From positions 1 through 64,000 of the forward strand of contig JAAEZZ010000011.1 in the NCBI GenBank assembly GCA_018222605.1: a stretch of DNA of 64,000 nucleotides. The letters are read 5' to 3'. Of this stretch, positions 43,347-51,709 are shown one piece after another (the stretch's first letter is position 1; each line of letters starts with the position of its first letter). The DNA comes from Alphaproteobacteria bacterium. Lineage in GTDB: Bacteria; Pseudomonadota; Alphaproteobacteria; Caulobacterales; Hyphomonadaceae. The notes below the pieces were generated by a model. That model was not told where the DNA came from. It saw only the letters and a program-made list of their open reading frames with translations, and searched no databases. Position numbers and translations under genes: made by a program.

Positions 43347-44441
43347 ATGACCCATCCTACCTCACCCCTGACCTTCGCCCATGGCCCGGCCATGAAGAAC
43401 CGCTTCATGCTGGCGCCGTTGACCAATCAGCAGAGCCATAAGGATGGCACGCTCAGCGAGGATGAAATCCGCTGGCTGGAAATGCGCGGTCAGGGCGGCT
43501 TTGGTCTCGTCATGACGGCGGCGGCGCAGATTGATCCGCATGGCATAGGCTTTCCGGGTCAGCTGGGCGTCTATGATGACCGCCATTTGCCGAAACTCAC
43601 CGAGCTGGCGGCGAAGTTGAATGCGACCGGCACGCATTCGGTGGTGCAGCTACACCATGCCGGCATGCGCACACCGCATGATCTGATTGAAGGCCCGCCG
43701 GTCTGCCCGTCAGATAATGAGGAATTCGGCGCGCGAGCGATGACACTGGCTGAAGTGGAAAAGGTGCGCGACGATTTCATCGCGGCGGCTGTGCGCTGTG
43801 AGACGGCAGGGTTTCATGGCGTTGAAGTGCACGGGGCGCATGGCTATCTGCTGTGCCAGTTTCTTAGTGCCGAGATCAACCAGCGCGACGATCAGTATGG
43901 CGGGTCCCTGGAGAACCGCTTCCGCCTGACGCAGGAAATCATTGACGGCACCCGCGCGGCCTGCGGAGCTGACTTTTCTGTCGGACTACGCCTGTCGCCG
44001 GAACGGTTCGGCATGGATTTGATGGAAGTGCGGGATGTTGCGCAAAAGATCATGCGCGACGGCAAGATCGATTATCTCGACATGTCGCTATGGGATTGTT
44101 TCAAGCTGCCGCAGGATGAAGCCTATCAGGATCGTGACCTGCTTGGCTGGTTCACGGATCTGGAGCGTGGTGACGTACGTCTGGGTGCAGCGGGCAAACT
44201 GACGACAGGTGAGACCTGCCAGAAGGCGATATCAGCGGGGCTGGATTTCGTCGTTATTGGTCGGGGCGCGATCCTTCATCATGATTTCCCGCAGAAAATT
44301 GCCGCCGATGCGGACTTTGAGCCCATCAGCCTGCCCGTTCCGGTTTCCCACTTGCAAAATGAGGGGCTCGGGCAGGCATTCATTGACTATATGGGTCGCT
44401 GGAAAGGCTTTGTGGACGCAGGCGAAGGCGAGACGGCCTGA
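43347..44441 (+). CDS. NADH:flavin oxidoreductase, Old Yellow Enzyme family
   Basis: A 364-residue FMN enzyme with a TIM barrel. Typical are LAPLTNQQSHKDGTLSEDEIRWL, VVQLHHAGMR, GFHGVEVHGAHGYLLCQFLSAEINQRDDQYGGSLENR, and DFVVIGRGAI for the FMN phosphate. The family reduces activated C=C bonds; the true substrate is unknown. It starts 57 bases after the macrodomain gene and ends 42 bases before cmk, in the same direction, which may give a run of cotranscribed genes from aroA to cmk. Confidence 0.9.
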   Translation: MTHPTSPLTFAHGPAMKNRFMLAPLTNQQSHKDGTLSEDEIRWLEMRGQGGFGLVMTAAAQIDPHGIGFPGQLGVYDDRHLPKLTELAAKLNATGTHSVVQLHHAGMRTPHDLIEGPPVCPSDNEEFGARAMTLAEVEKVRDDFIAAAVRCETAGFHGVEVHGAHGYLLCQFLSAEINQRDDQYGGSLENRFRLTQEIIDGTRAACGADFSVGLRLSPERFGMDLMEVRDVAQKIMRDGKIDYLDMSLWDCFKLPQDEAYQDRDLLGWFTDLERGDVRLGAAGKLTTGETCQKAISAGLDFVVIGRGAILHHDFPQKIAADADFEPISLPVPVSHLQNEGLGQAFIDYMGRWKGFVDAGEGETA

Positions 44442-44483
44442 GCTGCTTGACTTGGCCAGCGGGTTCGTCCACCTCCCGGCCCG

Positions 44484-45122
44484 ATGATTATTGCCATTGA
44501 TGGAACCACGGCGTCGGGCAAAGGCACGATCGCGAAACGGCTGGCAGCCCATTACGGACTGCCGCACATGGATACCGGCCGGCTTTACCGGGCAACTGCC
44601 GTGGCGGCGCTGAAGGCGGGTATTCCGCTGGATGATGCCGATGCCCTGGCAAATATGGCCCGCACGCTGGATCTGGCTGACTATCAAGAGGCGGAGTTGC
44701 GCACAGCTGAGGCAGGCAAGGCGGCCAGTGTGGTTGCTGTCATTCCGGAAGTGCGTCAGGCGCTGTTCGAACTGCAACGGGCCTTTGCCACGCAGGATCT
44801 CGGCGCCTTGTTGGATGGCCGTGATATCGGCACCGTGATTGCTCCGGACGCCGATGTGAAGCTCTGGATAGATGCCAGCGTGGAAGAGCGCGGCTATCGT
44901 CGCTGGAAGGAATTGCGCGGTCAGGGCGAAGACGTGACACTGGAAGTGGTGATCGAACAGCTTCGCGTGCGTGATAAAAGAGACCAGTCCCGCAAGGATG
45001 CTCCGGCAGAAATGGCGGTAGATGCTGTCTTGATTGATACGACTGAGCTCTCTATAGAGGCCGCAGTGGAAAAGGCGCTGGCAGCCGTAGAGGCCGCTCT
45101 CGCCCGTGGAAACCGCACCTGA
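44484..45122 (+). CDS. cmk: Cytidylate kinase
   Basis: A 212-residue P-loop kinase that makes CDP and dCDP from CMP and dCMP. Walker A is GTTASGKGT (about residues 6-14), then the CMP-binding HMDTGRLYRATAVAAL, LLDGRDIGTVIAPDADVKLWIDAS and RDKRDQSRKDAPAEMAVDAVLIDTTE, all standard. It normally lies between aroA and rpsA in alphaproteobacteria; here the macrodomain and Old Yellow Enzyme genes are inserted between aroA and cmk. rpsA begins 133 bases downstream. Confidence 0.96.
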   Translation: MIIAIDGTTASGKGTIAKRLAAHYGLPHMDTGRLYRATAVAALKAGIPLDDADALANMARTLDLADYQEAELRTAEAGKAASVVAVIPEVRQALFELQRAFATQDLGALLDGRDIGTVIAPDADVKLWIDASVEERGYRRWKELRGQGEDVTLEVVIEQLRVRDKRDQSRKDAPAEMAVDAVLIDTTELSIEAAVEKALAAVEAALARGNRT

Positions 45123-45255
45123 AGGGGCTTTTCAGCCTCAAATCCAAACAGGTTGCACCACTTCAAATTCAAGAGACCACGCTCTCGGGTCGTTCTGAGC
45201 GGGCTGCAATGGTGCATGTCCGCCCTGAGCCGTTCGATCCGCCGAAGGAACCCAA

Positions 45256-47256
45256 ATGTCTGATAAAATGAACCCGTCGACCGATGATTTCGCAGCAATG
45301 TTTGAATCATCCACGGCCGCCAGCGCCATGCAGGAAGGCCAGGTTATCCCGGCAACTGTGATCCGTATCGATAATGATGCGGTGCTGGTAGATATCGGCC
45401 TCAAGACCGAAGGCCGTATCCCGCTCAAAGAATTCTCGATGGAAGACAAGGAGCCGGCATCCGGCGACATCGTCGATGTCTACCTTGATCGCATCGAAAA
45501 CGCCCTTGGCGACGCTGTCCTGTCCCGTGACAAGGCCCGCCGCGAAGAGCGTTGGATCAAACTGGAAAAGAGCTTCAATGCCGAAGAGCCTGTCAAAGGC
45601 GCTATCTCCGGCCGCGTCAAAGGCGGTTTCACCGTCGATCTTGGCGGCGTGAACGCCTTCCTTCCGGGCTCCCAGGTCGATATCCGTCCTGTGCGCGACG
45701 TAGGCCCTCTGATGGGCGAAGTGCAGCCCTTCCAGATCCTCAAACTGGACCGCGCACGCGGCAACATCGTTGTCTCCCGCCGTGCGATCCTCGAAGAGAG
45801 CCGCGCCGAACAGCGTGCTGAAATCGTCTCCGACATGGCTGAAGGTGATGTCCGCAAGGGTATCGTCAAGAACATCACCGATTACGGTGCGTTCGTTGAC
45901 CTTGGCGGCATCGACGGCCTGCTGCACGTCACCGACATGTCCTGGAAGCGTATCAACCACCCGTCTCAGGTGGTCGAAGTTGGTCAGGAAGTCGAAGTCC
46001 AGATCATCAAGATCAACCCGGAAACCCAGCGTATCTCGCTCGGCATGAAGCAACTCGGCTCCGACCCGTGGGACGGCATCGATGCGCGTTACCCGGTTGG
46101 TGCACGTCTCAAGGGCCAGGTTACCAACATCACAGATTACGGCGCCTTCGTGGAGCTGGAAGATGGTGTCGAAGGCCTGATCCACGTGTCCGAAATGAGC
46201 TGGACCAAGAAAAACGTCCATCCGGGCAAAATCCTGTCGACCTCTCAGGAAGTCGATGTGGAAGTTCTCGACGTTGATTCCGAGAAGCGCCGCATCTCTC
46301 TCGGCCTGAAGCAGACCATGGACAATCCGTGGACCGCTTTCCTGGCAGAGCATCCGGTCGGCACCGAAATCGAAGGCGAAGTTCGTGGCATCACGGAATT
46401 CGGTCTCTTCGTAGGCCTCGGCCCGGACCTCGACGGTATGGTGCACATCAACGACATCGCTTGGGACAAGTCCGGCGAGCAAGCCATCGAGTCCTTCAAC
46501 AAGGGCGACATGGTCAAAGCCAAGGTCCTCGACGTTGACGTTGACAAAGAGCGTATCTCGCTTGGCATCAAGCAACTGTCCGGCGACCCGATTGAAGCCC
46601 CGGCTGATGGCGGCGCTGCCGTCAAGCGTGGCTCCACGGTTACCTGTACGGTTACGGAAGTGACGTCCGGCGGTATCGAGGTTGAGTTCGGTTCTCCGGC
46701 GATGAAATCCTTCATCCGCCGCTCTGACCTCTCCCGTGACCGCGCCGACCAGCGTCCTGAGCGTTTTGCTGTAGGCGACAAGGTCGACGCCAAGGTGATC
46801 TCCGTGGATCGCGGCTCCCGCCGTGTGTCCCTGTCGATCAAGGCCCTGGAAATCGCGGAAGAAGCAGAAGCCGTCGCACAATACGGCTCTGCGGATGCCG
46901 GTGCGTCCCTGGGTGACATCCTGGGTGCAGCCCTGGCGTCTTCCGGTACGTCCAAGGAAACGTCTGACAAGGTCGAGCCGACCCCGCCGTCCACCGACGG
47001 TCAGGCTACGGCTGACGAGTCCGCTCTTGACGACAAAGGCCGTCTTTCCGGCCCGCAGGGTGATGCTGACGATCTGAAAGAGATCAAAGGTGTTGGTCCG
47101 GCTTTCGAGAAGAAGCTGAATGAAGCTGGTATCTACCATTTCTGGCAGATTGCTGCGCTGACCGATGCCCAGATTGCCGTCCTTGAAGAGGAAGTCGGCA
47201 CCTCTGGCAAAGGCGCAGAGTGGAAGGCTCAGGCTGAAGAACTCAAGAACGCCTGA
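45256..47256 (+). CDS. rpsA: 30S ribosomal protein S1 with C-terminal helix-hairpin-helix extension
   Basis: A 666-residue S1, about 100 residues longer than the usual 550-570. Six S1 RNA-binding repeats follow one another from about residue 28 to 530, the last four with the classical ITDYGAFV / ITEFGLFV core. S1 recruits mRNA to the small subunit. After a low-complexity Ala/Ser/Thr linker (about 535-600) comes an additional domain, DDLKEIKGVGPAFEKKLNEAG and EEVGTSGKGAEWKAQAEEL, a helix-hairpin-helix resembling the tail of alphaproteobacterial L21. The start ATG 45256 has AAGGAACCC just upstream. It lies downstream of cmk, as is common. Confidence 0.95.
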   Translation: MSDKMNPSTDDFAAMFESSTAASAMQEGQVIPATVIRIDNDAVLVDIGLKTEGRIPLKEFSMEDKEPASGDIVDVYLDRIENALGDAVLSRDKARREERWIKLEKSFNAEEPVKGAISGRVKGGFTVDLGGVNAFLPGSQVDIRPVRDVGPLMGEVQPFQILKLDRARGNIVVSRRAILEESRAEQRAEIVSDMAEGDVRKGIVKNITDYGAFVDLGGIDGLLHVTDMSWKRINHPSQVVEVGQEVEVQIIKINPETQRISLGMKQLGSDPWDGIDARYPVGARLKGQVTNITDYGAFVELEDGVEGLIHVSEMSWTKKNVHPGKILSTSQEVDVEVLDVDSEKRRISLGLKQTMDNPWTAFLAEHPVGTEIEGEVRGITEFGLFVGLGPDLDGMVHINDIAWDKSGEQAIESFNKGDMVKAKVLDVDVDKERISLGIKQLSGDPIEAPADGGAAVKRGSTVTCTVTEVTSGGIEVEFGSPAMKSFIRRSDLSRDRADQRPERFAVGDKVDAKVISVDRGSRRVSLSIKALEIAEEAEAVAQYGSADAGASLGDILGAALASSGTSKETSDKVEPTPPSTDGQATADESALDDKGRLSGPQGDADDLKEIKGVGPAFEKKLNEAGIYHFWQIAALTDAQIAVLEEEVGTSGKGAEWKAQAEELKNA

Positions 47257-47355
47257 GACGGCTGATACGGTCTTCGGATCCGTATTCTAAAATTGATGAA
47301 ATGTTTGCGGCGGGGGCCTAGCGCTCCCGCCGCAAATGCGTGTAATATCAAAGAC

Positions 47356-47655
47356 ATGCTGAAGTCAGAACTGATTGCAAAACTCGCCATGGAATATAGC
47401 CATCTGCGCCAGGAGGATCTGGAGCGGGTGGTCAATGTCATTCTGGACGAGATCGGTGCGGCGCTTGCCCGCGGGGACCGTGTCGAACTGCGCGGTTTCG
47501 GGGCGTTTTCCGTGCGCCAGCGTGATGCCCGCAAGGGACGCAACCCGCGTACAGGTGAAGCCGTCAGTGTCCCGGCCAAGGCCGTGCCCTTTTTCAAGGC
47601 CGGCAAGGAATTGCGGGCCCGCGTAAATGGCGGCGAGGACCCCGAGGCGAGGTAG
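47356..47655 (+). CDS. ihfB: Integration host factor subunit beta
   Basis: A 99-residue DNA-bending protein that forms a heterodimer with IhfA and shapes promoters and recombination sites. It matches the family throughout: [11 protein letters not shown], then [44 protein letters not shown] with the proline-tipped DNA-binding arm (RNPRTGE), and a final [18 protein letters not shown] 47356 fits; an upstream in-frame ATG adds unrelated residues. It follows rpsA after 99 bases, the usual rpsA-ihfB order. Confidence 0.94.
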   Translation: MLKSELIAKLAMEYSHLRQEDLERVVNVILDEIGAALARGDRVELRGFGAFSVRQRDARKGRNPRTGEAVSVPAKAVPFFKAGKELRARVNGGEDPEAR

Positions 47656-47760
47656 GCTGACCGGGCTCGCGCGCGTGATGAACGTGCTTGACGATTTTGC
47701 CGAATGGACAGCTAATCGCTGATCATTCCAACCGGCGGTATATTGAGAAAAGGGGCCTTT

Positions 47761-48168
47761 ATGCTGAAGGAATTCAAAGAATTTGCGATGAAGGGAAATC
47801 TCATCGACATGGCCGTAGGCTTTGTCATGGGCGGGGCCTTCGCGACAGTCGTTACGGCCTTCATTCAGGGCGTTTTTCTGCCGCTCTTGGCACCCGTCAT
47901 GGGCGGCATCGATCTGTCAGAGATTGCCTACACGATTTCCCCGGCCGAGCTGAATGAAGCTGGCGAAGTGGTTAAAGAGGCCGCAGTGGTTGAACTCGGT
48001 AACTTTATCGCTGCCGTGATCTCTTTCATCATCGTGGCCTTTGTCATGTTCATGATCGTTAAGGGCATGAACAGAATGAAGAAAAAGGAAGAAGCCGCTC
48101 CGGCTGCGCCTCCGCGCCAGGAAGTGCTTCTCGAAGAAATTCGCAATCTTCTTGCCAAGCAAAGCTGA
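47761..48168 (+). CDS. mscL: Large-conductance mechanosensitive channel
   Basis: A 135-residue pentameric channel that opens under membrane tension and protects against osmotic downshock. The N-terminal amphipathic helix and first membrane segment MLKEFKEFAMKGNLIDMAVGFVMGGAFATVVTAF match MscL closely. The periplasmic loop (about 48-75) is somewhat longer than usual. The second membrane segment is at about 80-102. The charged helix ends in EVLLEEIRNLL. The start at ATG 47761 is six codons after an in-frame upstream ATG, and matches the family. Confidence 0.95.
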   Translation: MLKEFKEFAMKGNLIDMAVGFVMGGAFATVVTAFIQGVFLPLLAPVMGGIDLSEIAYTISPAELNEAGEVVKEAAVVELGNFIAAVISFIIVAFVMFMIVKGMNRMKKKEEAAPAAPPRQEVLLEEIRNLLAKQS

Positions 48169-48249
48169 AATCTGCGAAGAGTTATTCATGAACGGTTAAG
48201 CAGTATTTGTTTACCTTCATGAATAGTAGAGTACACGTGTAGAGTATTG

Positions 48250-48281
48250 AGGGGCAGCCTTATTGGCTGCCCTTCTTTTTT
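48250..48281 (+). terminator. Terminator after mscL
   Basis: A stem of GGGCAGCC (48252-48259) and GGCTGCCC (48265-48272) with a 5-base loop, followed by TTCTTTTTT. It lies 82 bases after the mscL stop and before the SDR gene. Confidence 0.9.
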
Positions 48282-48330
48282 GGATGAAGATTTTCTTGTC
48301 CGGCCCGCTTTGCCCTCTAATTCTCATATC

Positions 48331-49044
48331 ATGAGCGCAGTTGTCTTCGGGGCTTCAGGGGGAATTGGGCAGGCTATCGTCCGGCGCCTGCTGGAATGTT
48401 CGTGGTACAATCCTGTCTTTGCTGTTTCCCGATCTGGCCGCGTGCCGGAAGGGGCGATCAACATTCAGGCGGATGCTCTGGATGAATCAGCGCTGGAAGC
48501 TGTCGCCAAGGAGATCAGCACGAAGACTGACAGGATAAAACTCTGCGTGGTTGCCGTCGGCCTGCTGCATGAGGGCGATGGGCTGACCCCCGAAAAATCC
48601 TACCGGCATCAGAGCCGCGATGCTTTCGAGCGCGTCTTTGCGGCCAATACAATTGGGCCTGCGCTGATAGCGAAACACATGCTGGGAAGAATGCCCCAAT
48701 CAGGGCGCTGGGTGTTTGCCGCGCTATCGGCGCGGGTCGGGTCGATTGGGGATAATGGCCTTGGCGGCTGGCATGCCTATCGCGCCTCAAAGGCGGCGCT
48801 GAACATGCTGATCCGAAACTATTCCATTGAGTGTCAGCGGCGGAATTCTGACGCCATCTGTGTCGGCCTGCACCCAGGCACGGTAGATACAGGCCTGTCG
48901 CTGCCATTCCAGTCCAATGTGCCGGACAGCCAGTTATTCTCGCCTGACCAATCGGCGGCCTATCTGTTGGAGGTGATCGACAATCTGACAGCAGCCGATA
49001 GCGGCAAGGTGCTGGATTGGGCCGGGAAGACCGTCCCCGCCTGA
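48331..49044 (+). CDS. Short-chain dehydrogenase/reductase, C-factor-like
   Basis: A 237-residue classical SDR. The nucleotide motif is VVFGASGGIGQAIVRRLL (about residues 4-21); FAANTIGPALIAKHML follows, then the catalytic Ser region FAALSARVGSIGDN and the Tyr-Lys pair in WHAYRASKAALNML, and HPGTVDTGLS for the cofactor end. This organisation is closest to C-factor/CsgA-like SDRs. The substrate is unknown. ATG 48331 starts the Rossmann strand; the upstream in-frame residues cover the mscL terminator and are not coding. Confidence 0.87.
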   Translation: MSAVVFGASGGIGQAIVRRLLECSWYNPVFAVSRSGRVPEGAINIQADALDESALEAVAKEISTKTDRIKLCVVAVGLLHEGDGLTPEKSYRHQSRDAFERVFAANTIGPALIAKHMLGRMPQSGRWVFAALSARVGSIGDNGLGGWHAYRASKAALNMLIRNYSIECQRRNSDAICVGLHPGTVDTGLSLPFQSNVPDSQLFSPDQSAAYLLEVIDNLTAADSGKVLDWAGKTVPA

Positions 49045-49094
49045 CGGGTGGTTACCGCAACTGAACCTTAAGCCTGCTTTGGCAGGATGGCCTT

Positions 49095-49994
49095 ATGGAA
49101 ACCTTGGCTGCTTTTACATCATACCTGCAGAATGAACGCCGCATGGCGGCCAAGACGGTTGAGGCGTATCAAAGTGATCTTGCCGGGTTTCTGGGCTTTC
49201 TCCGTACTTATCTGGAAGAAGAGCCGACACCGAAACGTCTTGGAAAGTTGCGTGCGCGCGATGTGCGGGCCTTTCTGGCGCAGCGTCGGCGTGAGGGCTT
49301 GTCCGATGCCTCGATTGCGCGACTTCTGTCTGCAGTGAAGGCGCTATACCGCTGGTTGGGGCGCGCGCATGATATCGAGAATGCTGAGATCGCCTATCTG
49401 CAAGGTCCGAAACGGCCGCAGCGCTTGCCGCGGCCCGTCTCTGTTGAAGCGGCGAAGGATCTGATCGAAGAGGCCGCGTCGGACCCGGACACCGAAGCGT
49501 GGATCAATGCGCGCGAGGCAGCCGTGCTGTCGCTGCTCTATGGCGCAGGCTTGCGTATCTCCGAAGCGCTTAGTCTCACAGGGGCTCACATCCCCGCGCC
49601 TGAGCGCTTGAGGATCACGGGCAAGGGCAACAAGGTTCGAATTGTGCCCCTGATTCCGGCCGTGCGGCAGGCGATGGAGACATATGCGGAGCTGTGTCCT
49701 TACCGGCTGGGGGCGAGCGATCCGCTATTTCGCGGAGCCAAGGGTGGCGCGTTGAACCCTCGTCTCATTCAGGGTCTGGTGCAAAAGCTGCGTGCAATCC
49801 TTGGTCTGCCGGATACGGCGACGCCGCACGCGTTGCGGCACGCCTTCGCAACGCATCTTCTGGCTGAGGGCGCAGACCTGCGGGCGATCCAGACGCTACT
49901 GGGCCATGCATCGCTTTCGACCACTCAGGTTTACACCGGCGTGGACAGCGAACGCTTGCGGGATGTCCACTCGGCGGCCCATCCGCGCGCCTGA
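49095..49994 (+). CDS. xerC: Tyrosine recombinase XerC
   Basis: A 299-residue site-specific recombinase for dimer resolution at dif. The N-terminal SAM-like domain (about 1-90) contains FTSYLQNERRMAAKTVEAYQSDLAGF. The catalytic part has all residues: Arg in GAGLRISEALSL, Lys in ITGKGNKVRIVP, His-x-x-Arg in PHALRHAFATHLL, His in LLGHASLSTTQ and the nucleophile Tyr in VYTGVDSERLRDVHSAAHPRA. The ending R-D-V-H-S-A-A-H-P-R-A is typical for XerC. It is not accompanied by phage or integron genes. Confidence 0.93.
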   Translation: METLAAFTSYLQNERRMAAKTVEAYQSDLAGFLGFLRTYLEEEPTPKRLGKLRARDVRAFLAQRRREGLSDASIARLLSAVKALYRWLGRAHDIENAEIAYLQGPKRPQRLPRPVSVEAAKDLIEEAASDPDTEAWINAREAAVLSLLYGAGLRISEALSLTGAHIPAPERLRITGKGNKVRIVPLIPAVRQAMETYAELCPYRLGASDPLFRGAKGGALNPRLIQGLVQKLRAILGLPDTATPHALRHAFATHLLAEGADLRAIQTLLGHASLSTTQVYTGVDSERLRDVHSAAHPRA

Positions 49995-50024
49995 TTATCC
50001 TTACAAAACCCTTTTAAATTGCCC

Positions 50025-50048
50025 ATTACCGCCTCAATTGGCGGTAAT
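50025..50048. repeat. Perfect inverted repeat after xerC
   Basis: Arms ATTACCGCC (50025-50033) and GGCGGTAAT (50040-50048) with a 6-base loop. No T-run follows on either strand, so it is either a weak terminator for xerC or an operator for the rhodanese gene that begins 46 bases later. Confidence 0.6.
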
Positions 50049-50094
50049 CCTGATGCTGTAAACTCTGGGGAGGAGTGCAGAAAGGACTGGCGCC

Positions 50095-50613
50095 ATGGGT
50101 GTCAAAAGAAATGCAATTCTGGGGATTCTGACCCTCGCAACCTTTATCGGCTGCGGGCTTCTTGCTCAGGCCCAGGAAGATCAGGTCGACTATGACGGCT
50201 TTGCCGCACTGACAGACAAGGTCTCTGCCTATCGCGCGACGCGGCTGATTGATCTGGAGACATTCAACCAGATGAAAGCGGAAGACGGGACACTCATTCT
50301 CGATACACGCAGTCAGGCGGCCTATTTGATGGGGCACATCGACGGCGCCGTTCATCTGAACTTTTCCGACTTCACGGATGCCAAACTGGCCGAGACCATC
50401 CCCTCGAAAGCCACGCGCATTCTGATTTATTGCAACAATAACTTCGTGGATGATGTCGCGCCGGTTCCGGTCAAGCGGATGGAGTTGGCCCTGAATGTGC
50501 CCACCTTCATCAATCTCTATGGCTATGGCTACCAGAACATCTATGAGCTGGACGGCAGTTATGAGATGGCCGATCCAGACATTCACTGGATCTCTGAAGC
50601 GGCATCGCTTTAG
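50095..50613 (+). CDS. Exported rhodanese-like protein
   Basis: A 172-residue protein with a signal peptide (residues 1 to about 26, AQA-QE). The mature domain is a rhodanese: LILDTRSQAAYLMGHIDGAVHLNF is the CH2 motif, and ILIYCNNNFVDD holds a cysteine at the place of the active-site residue. The loop after the cysteine (NNNFVDD) is not the usual 4-to-5-residue rhodanese loop, so a sulfur transferase reaction is uncertain. It may bind or carry a ligand in the periplasm. Located alone between xerC and fpr. Confidence 0.83.
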   Translation: MGVKRNAILGILTLATFIGCGLLAQAQEDQVDYDGFAALTDKVSAYRATRLIDLETFNQMKAEDGTLILDTRSQAAYLMGHIDGAVHLNFSDFTDAKLAETIPSKATRILIYCNNNFVDDVAPVPVKRMELALNVPTFINLYGYGYQNIYELDGSYEMADPDIHWISEAASL

Positions 50614-50666
50614 GGCAATATTCCTGCCTGAATGCGCCAGAAGCGCGCATTACGCAATTTCCACTA

Positions 50667-50683
50667 TTGCAAATCGTTCGCAA
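50667..50683. promoter_or_regulatory. Fur/Mur-like palindrome upstream of fpr
   Basis: The sequence TTGCAAATCGTTCGCAA forms a 17-base palindrome with two mismatched pairs and a 7-1-7 layout (TGCAAAT-C-GTTCGCA). The Fur-family (Mur) sites of alphaproteobacteria have the form TGCAAATN-type arms, so iron or manganese control of fpr is plausible. No second such site is seen in the window. Confidence 0.4.
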
Positions 50684-50817
50684 TTTTGCCTTTAAAGGCC
50701 TGACCCGCCATGCAGCGGGACTCTTCAGTAAATCTGAAGTGTTCGCCGCGTGCATTGCATTTGTCCGGCTAAGGCGTCATGTGACGCCGCGTACCCGTAA
50801 GGAGCAAGAGCCAAGAC

Positions 50818-51639
50818 ATGACAGCAGACGCATCCCCTGCCCCCGCTGCAGCCAAGAAGGTAAATCCGAACGCACCAACCGAGGAAACCGTGCTTGAAGT
50901 GAAGCACTACACGGACAGGTTGTTCCGCTTCCGCTTGACTCGCCCGTCCACCTTCCGGTTCCGGTCTGGTGAGTTCGTGATGATCGGGCTTTACAAGGAT
51001 GATGGTCGCCCGCTGTTGCGCGCCTATTCCGTTGCGAGCCCGAGCTGGGACGAGGAGCTGGAATTCTACTCCATCAAGGTGCCGGATGGTCCGCTCACCT
51101 CGCGGCTGCAGAAGATCCAGCCAGGCGACAAGGTTCTGCTTGGCAAGAAGCCAACGGGCACGCTGGTGCATGATGCTCTGGTGCCAGGCAAGCGGCTGTA
51201 TTGCTTCTCCACCGGTACAGGTTTTGCGCCGTTTGCGAGTGTTGTGCGCGATCCGGAAACCTATGAGAAATTCGACGAAGTGATCGTCACGCACACCTGC
51301 CGTGAGGCCGCTGAGCTGGAATATTCCAAGGATATTGTTGAGGAGACGCTCAATCACGAGTTCCTGGGTGAACTGGCCCAGGGCAAGCTGCGCCGCTATG
51401 GCAGCTGTACCCGCGAGGATTATGAGCATAAGGGCCGCATCACAACCCTGATCGAGACGGGTAAACTGTTTGAGGATCTGGGCGTTCCGCCGCTTAATCC
51501 GGAAACGGATCGTGTGATGATTTGTGGCTCCATGGAGATGATCCGGGACGTGAAAGAGCTGATGCTGAAGGCTGGCCTGACGGAAGGCTCGAATGCGGCG
51601 CCGGCAGAGTTCGTCATCGAAAAGGCCTTCGCCGGCTAG
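50818..51639 (+). CDS. fpr: Ferredoxin--NADP+ reductase
   Basis: A 273-residue FAD enzyme that moves electrons between NADPH and ferredoxin or flavodoxin. The FAD-binding RAYSVASPSWDEELEFYSI (RxYS motif) is at about 82-100, GPLTSRLQKIQPGD follows, and the NADP part has FSTGTGFAPFASVVRDPETY and VMICGSMEMI. The C-terminal AEFVIEKAFAG is typical for the bacterial Fpr subclass. The N-terminus is longer by about 15 disordered residues (ASPAPAAAKK), the start resting on an AGGAG-like site. It has a candidate Fur/Mur operator 135 bases upstream. Confidence 0.94.
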   Translation: MTADASPAPAAAKKVNPNAPTEETVLEVKHYTDRLFRFRLTRPSTFRFRSGEFVMIGLYKDDGRPLLRAYSVASPSWDEELEFYSIKVPDGPLTSRLQKIQPGDKVLLGKKPTGTLVHDALVPGKRLYCFSTGTGFAPFASVVRDPETYEKFDEVIVTHTCREAAELEYSKDIVEETLNHEFLGELAQGKLRRYGSCTREDYEHKGRITTLIETGKLFEDLGVPPLNPETDRVMICGSMEMIRDVKELMLKAGLTEGSNAAPAEFVIEKAFAG

Positions 51640-51709
51640 AGGCCTCACACCAAACGCTTTGCGGAATGTAAGCGCCGTGGTTAACCTCCTGCCTGGGAGG
51701 ATGATACCT

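Noticed and set aside
45307-47139. 610-residue minus-strand open frame opposite rpsA
   Set aside because: A shadow of the S1 repeats: its repeats mirror the S1 motifs, and it has no ribosome binding site or family resemblance.
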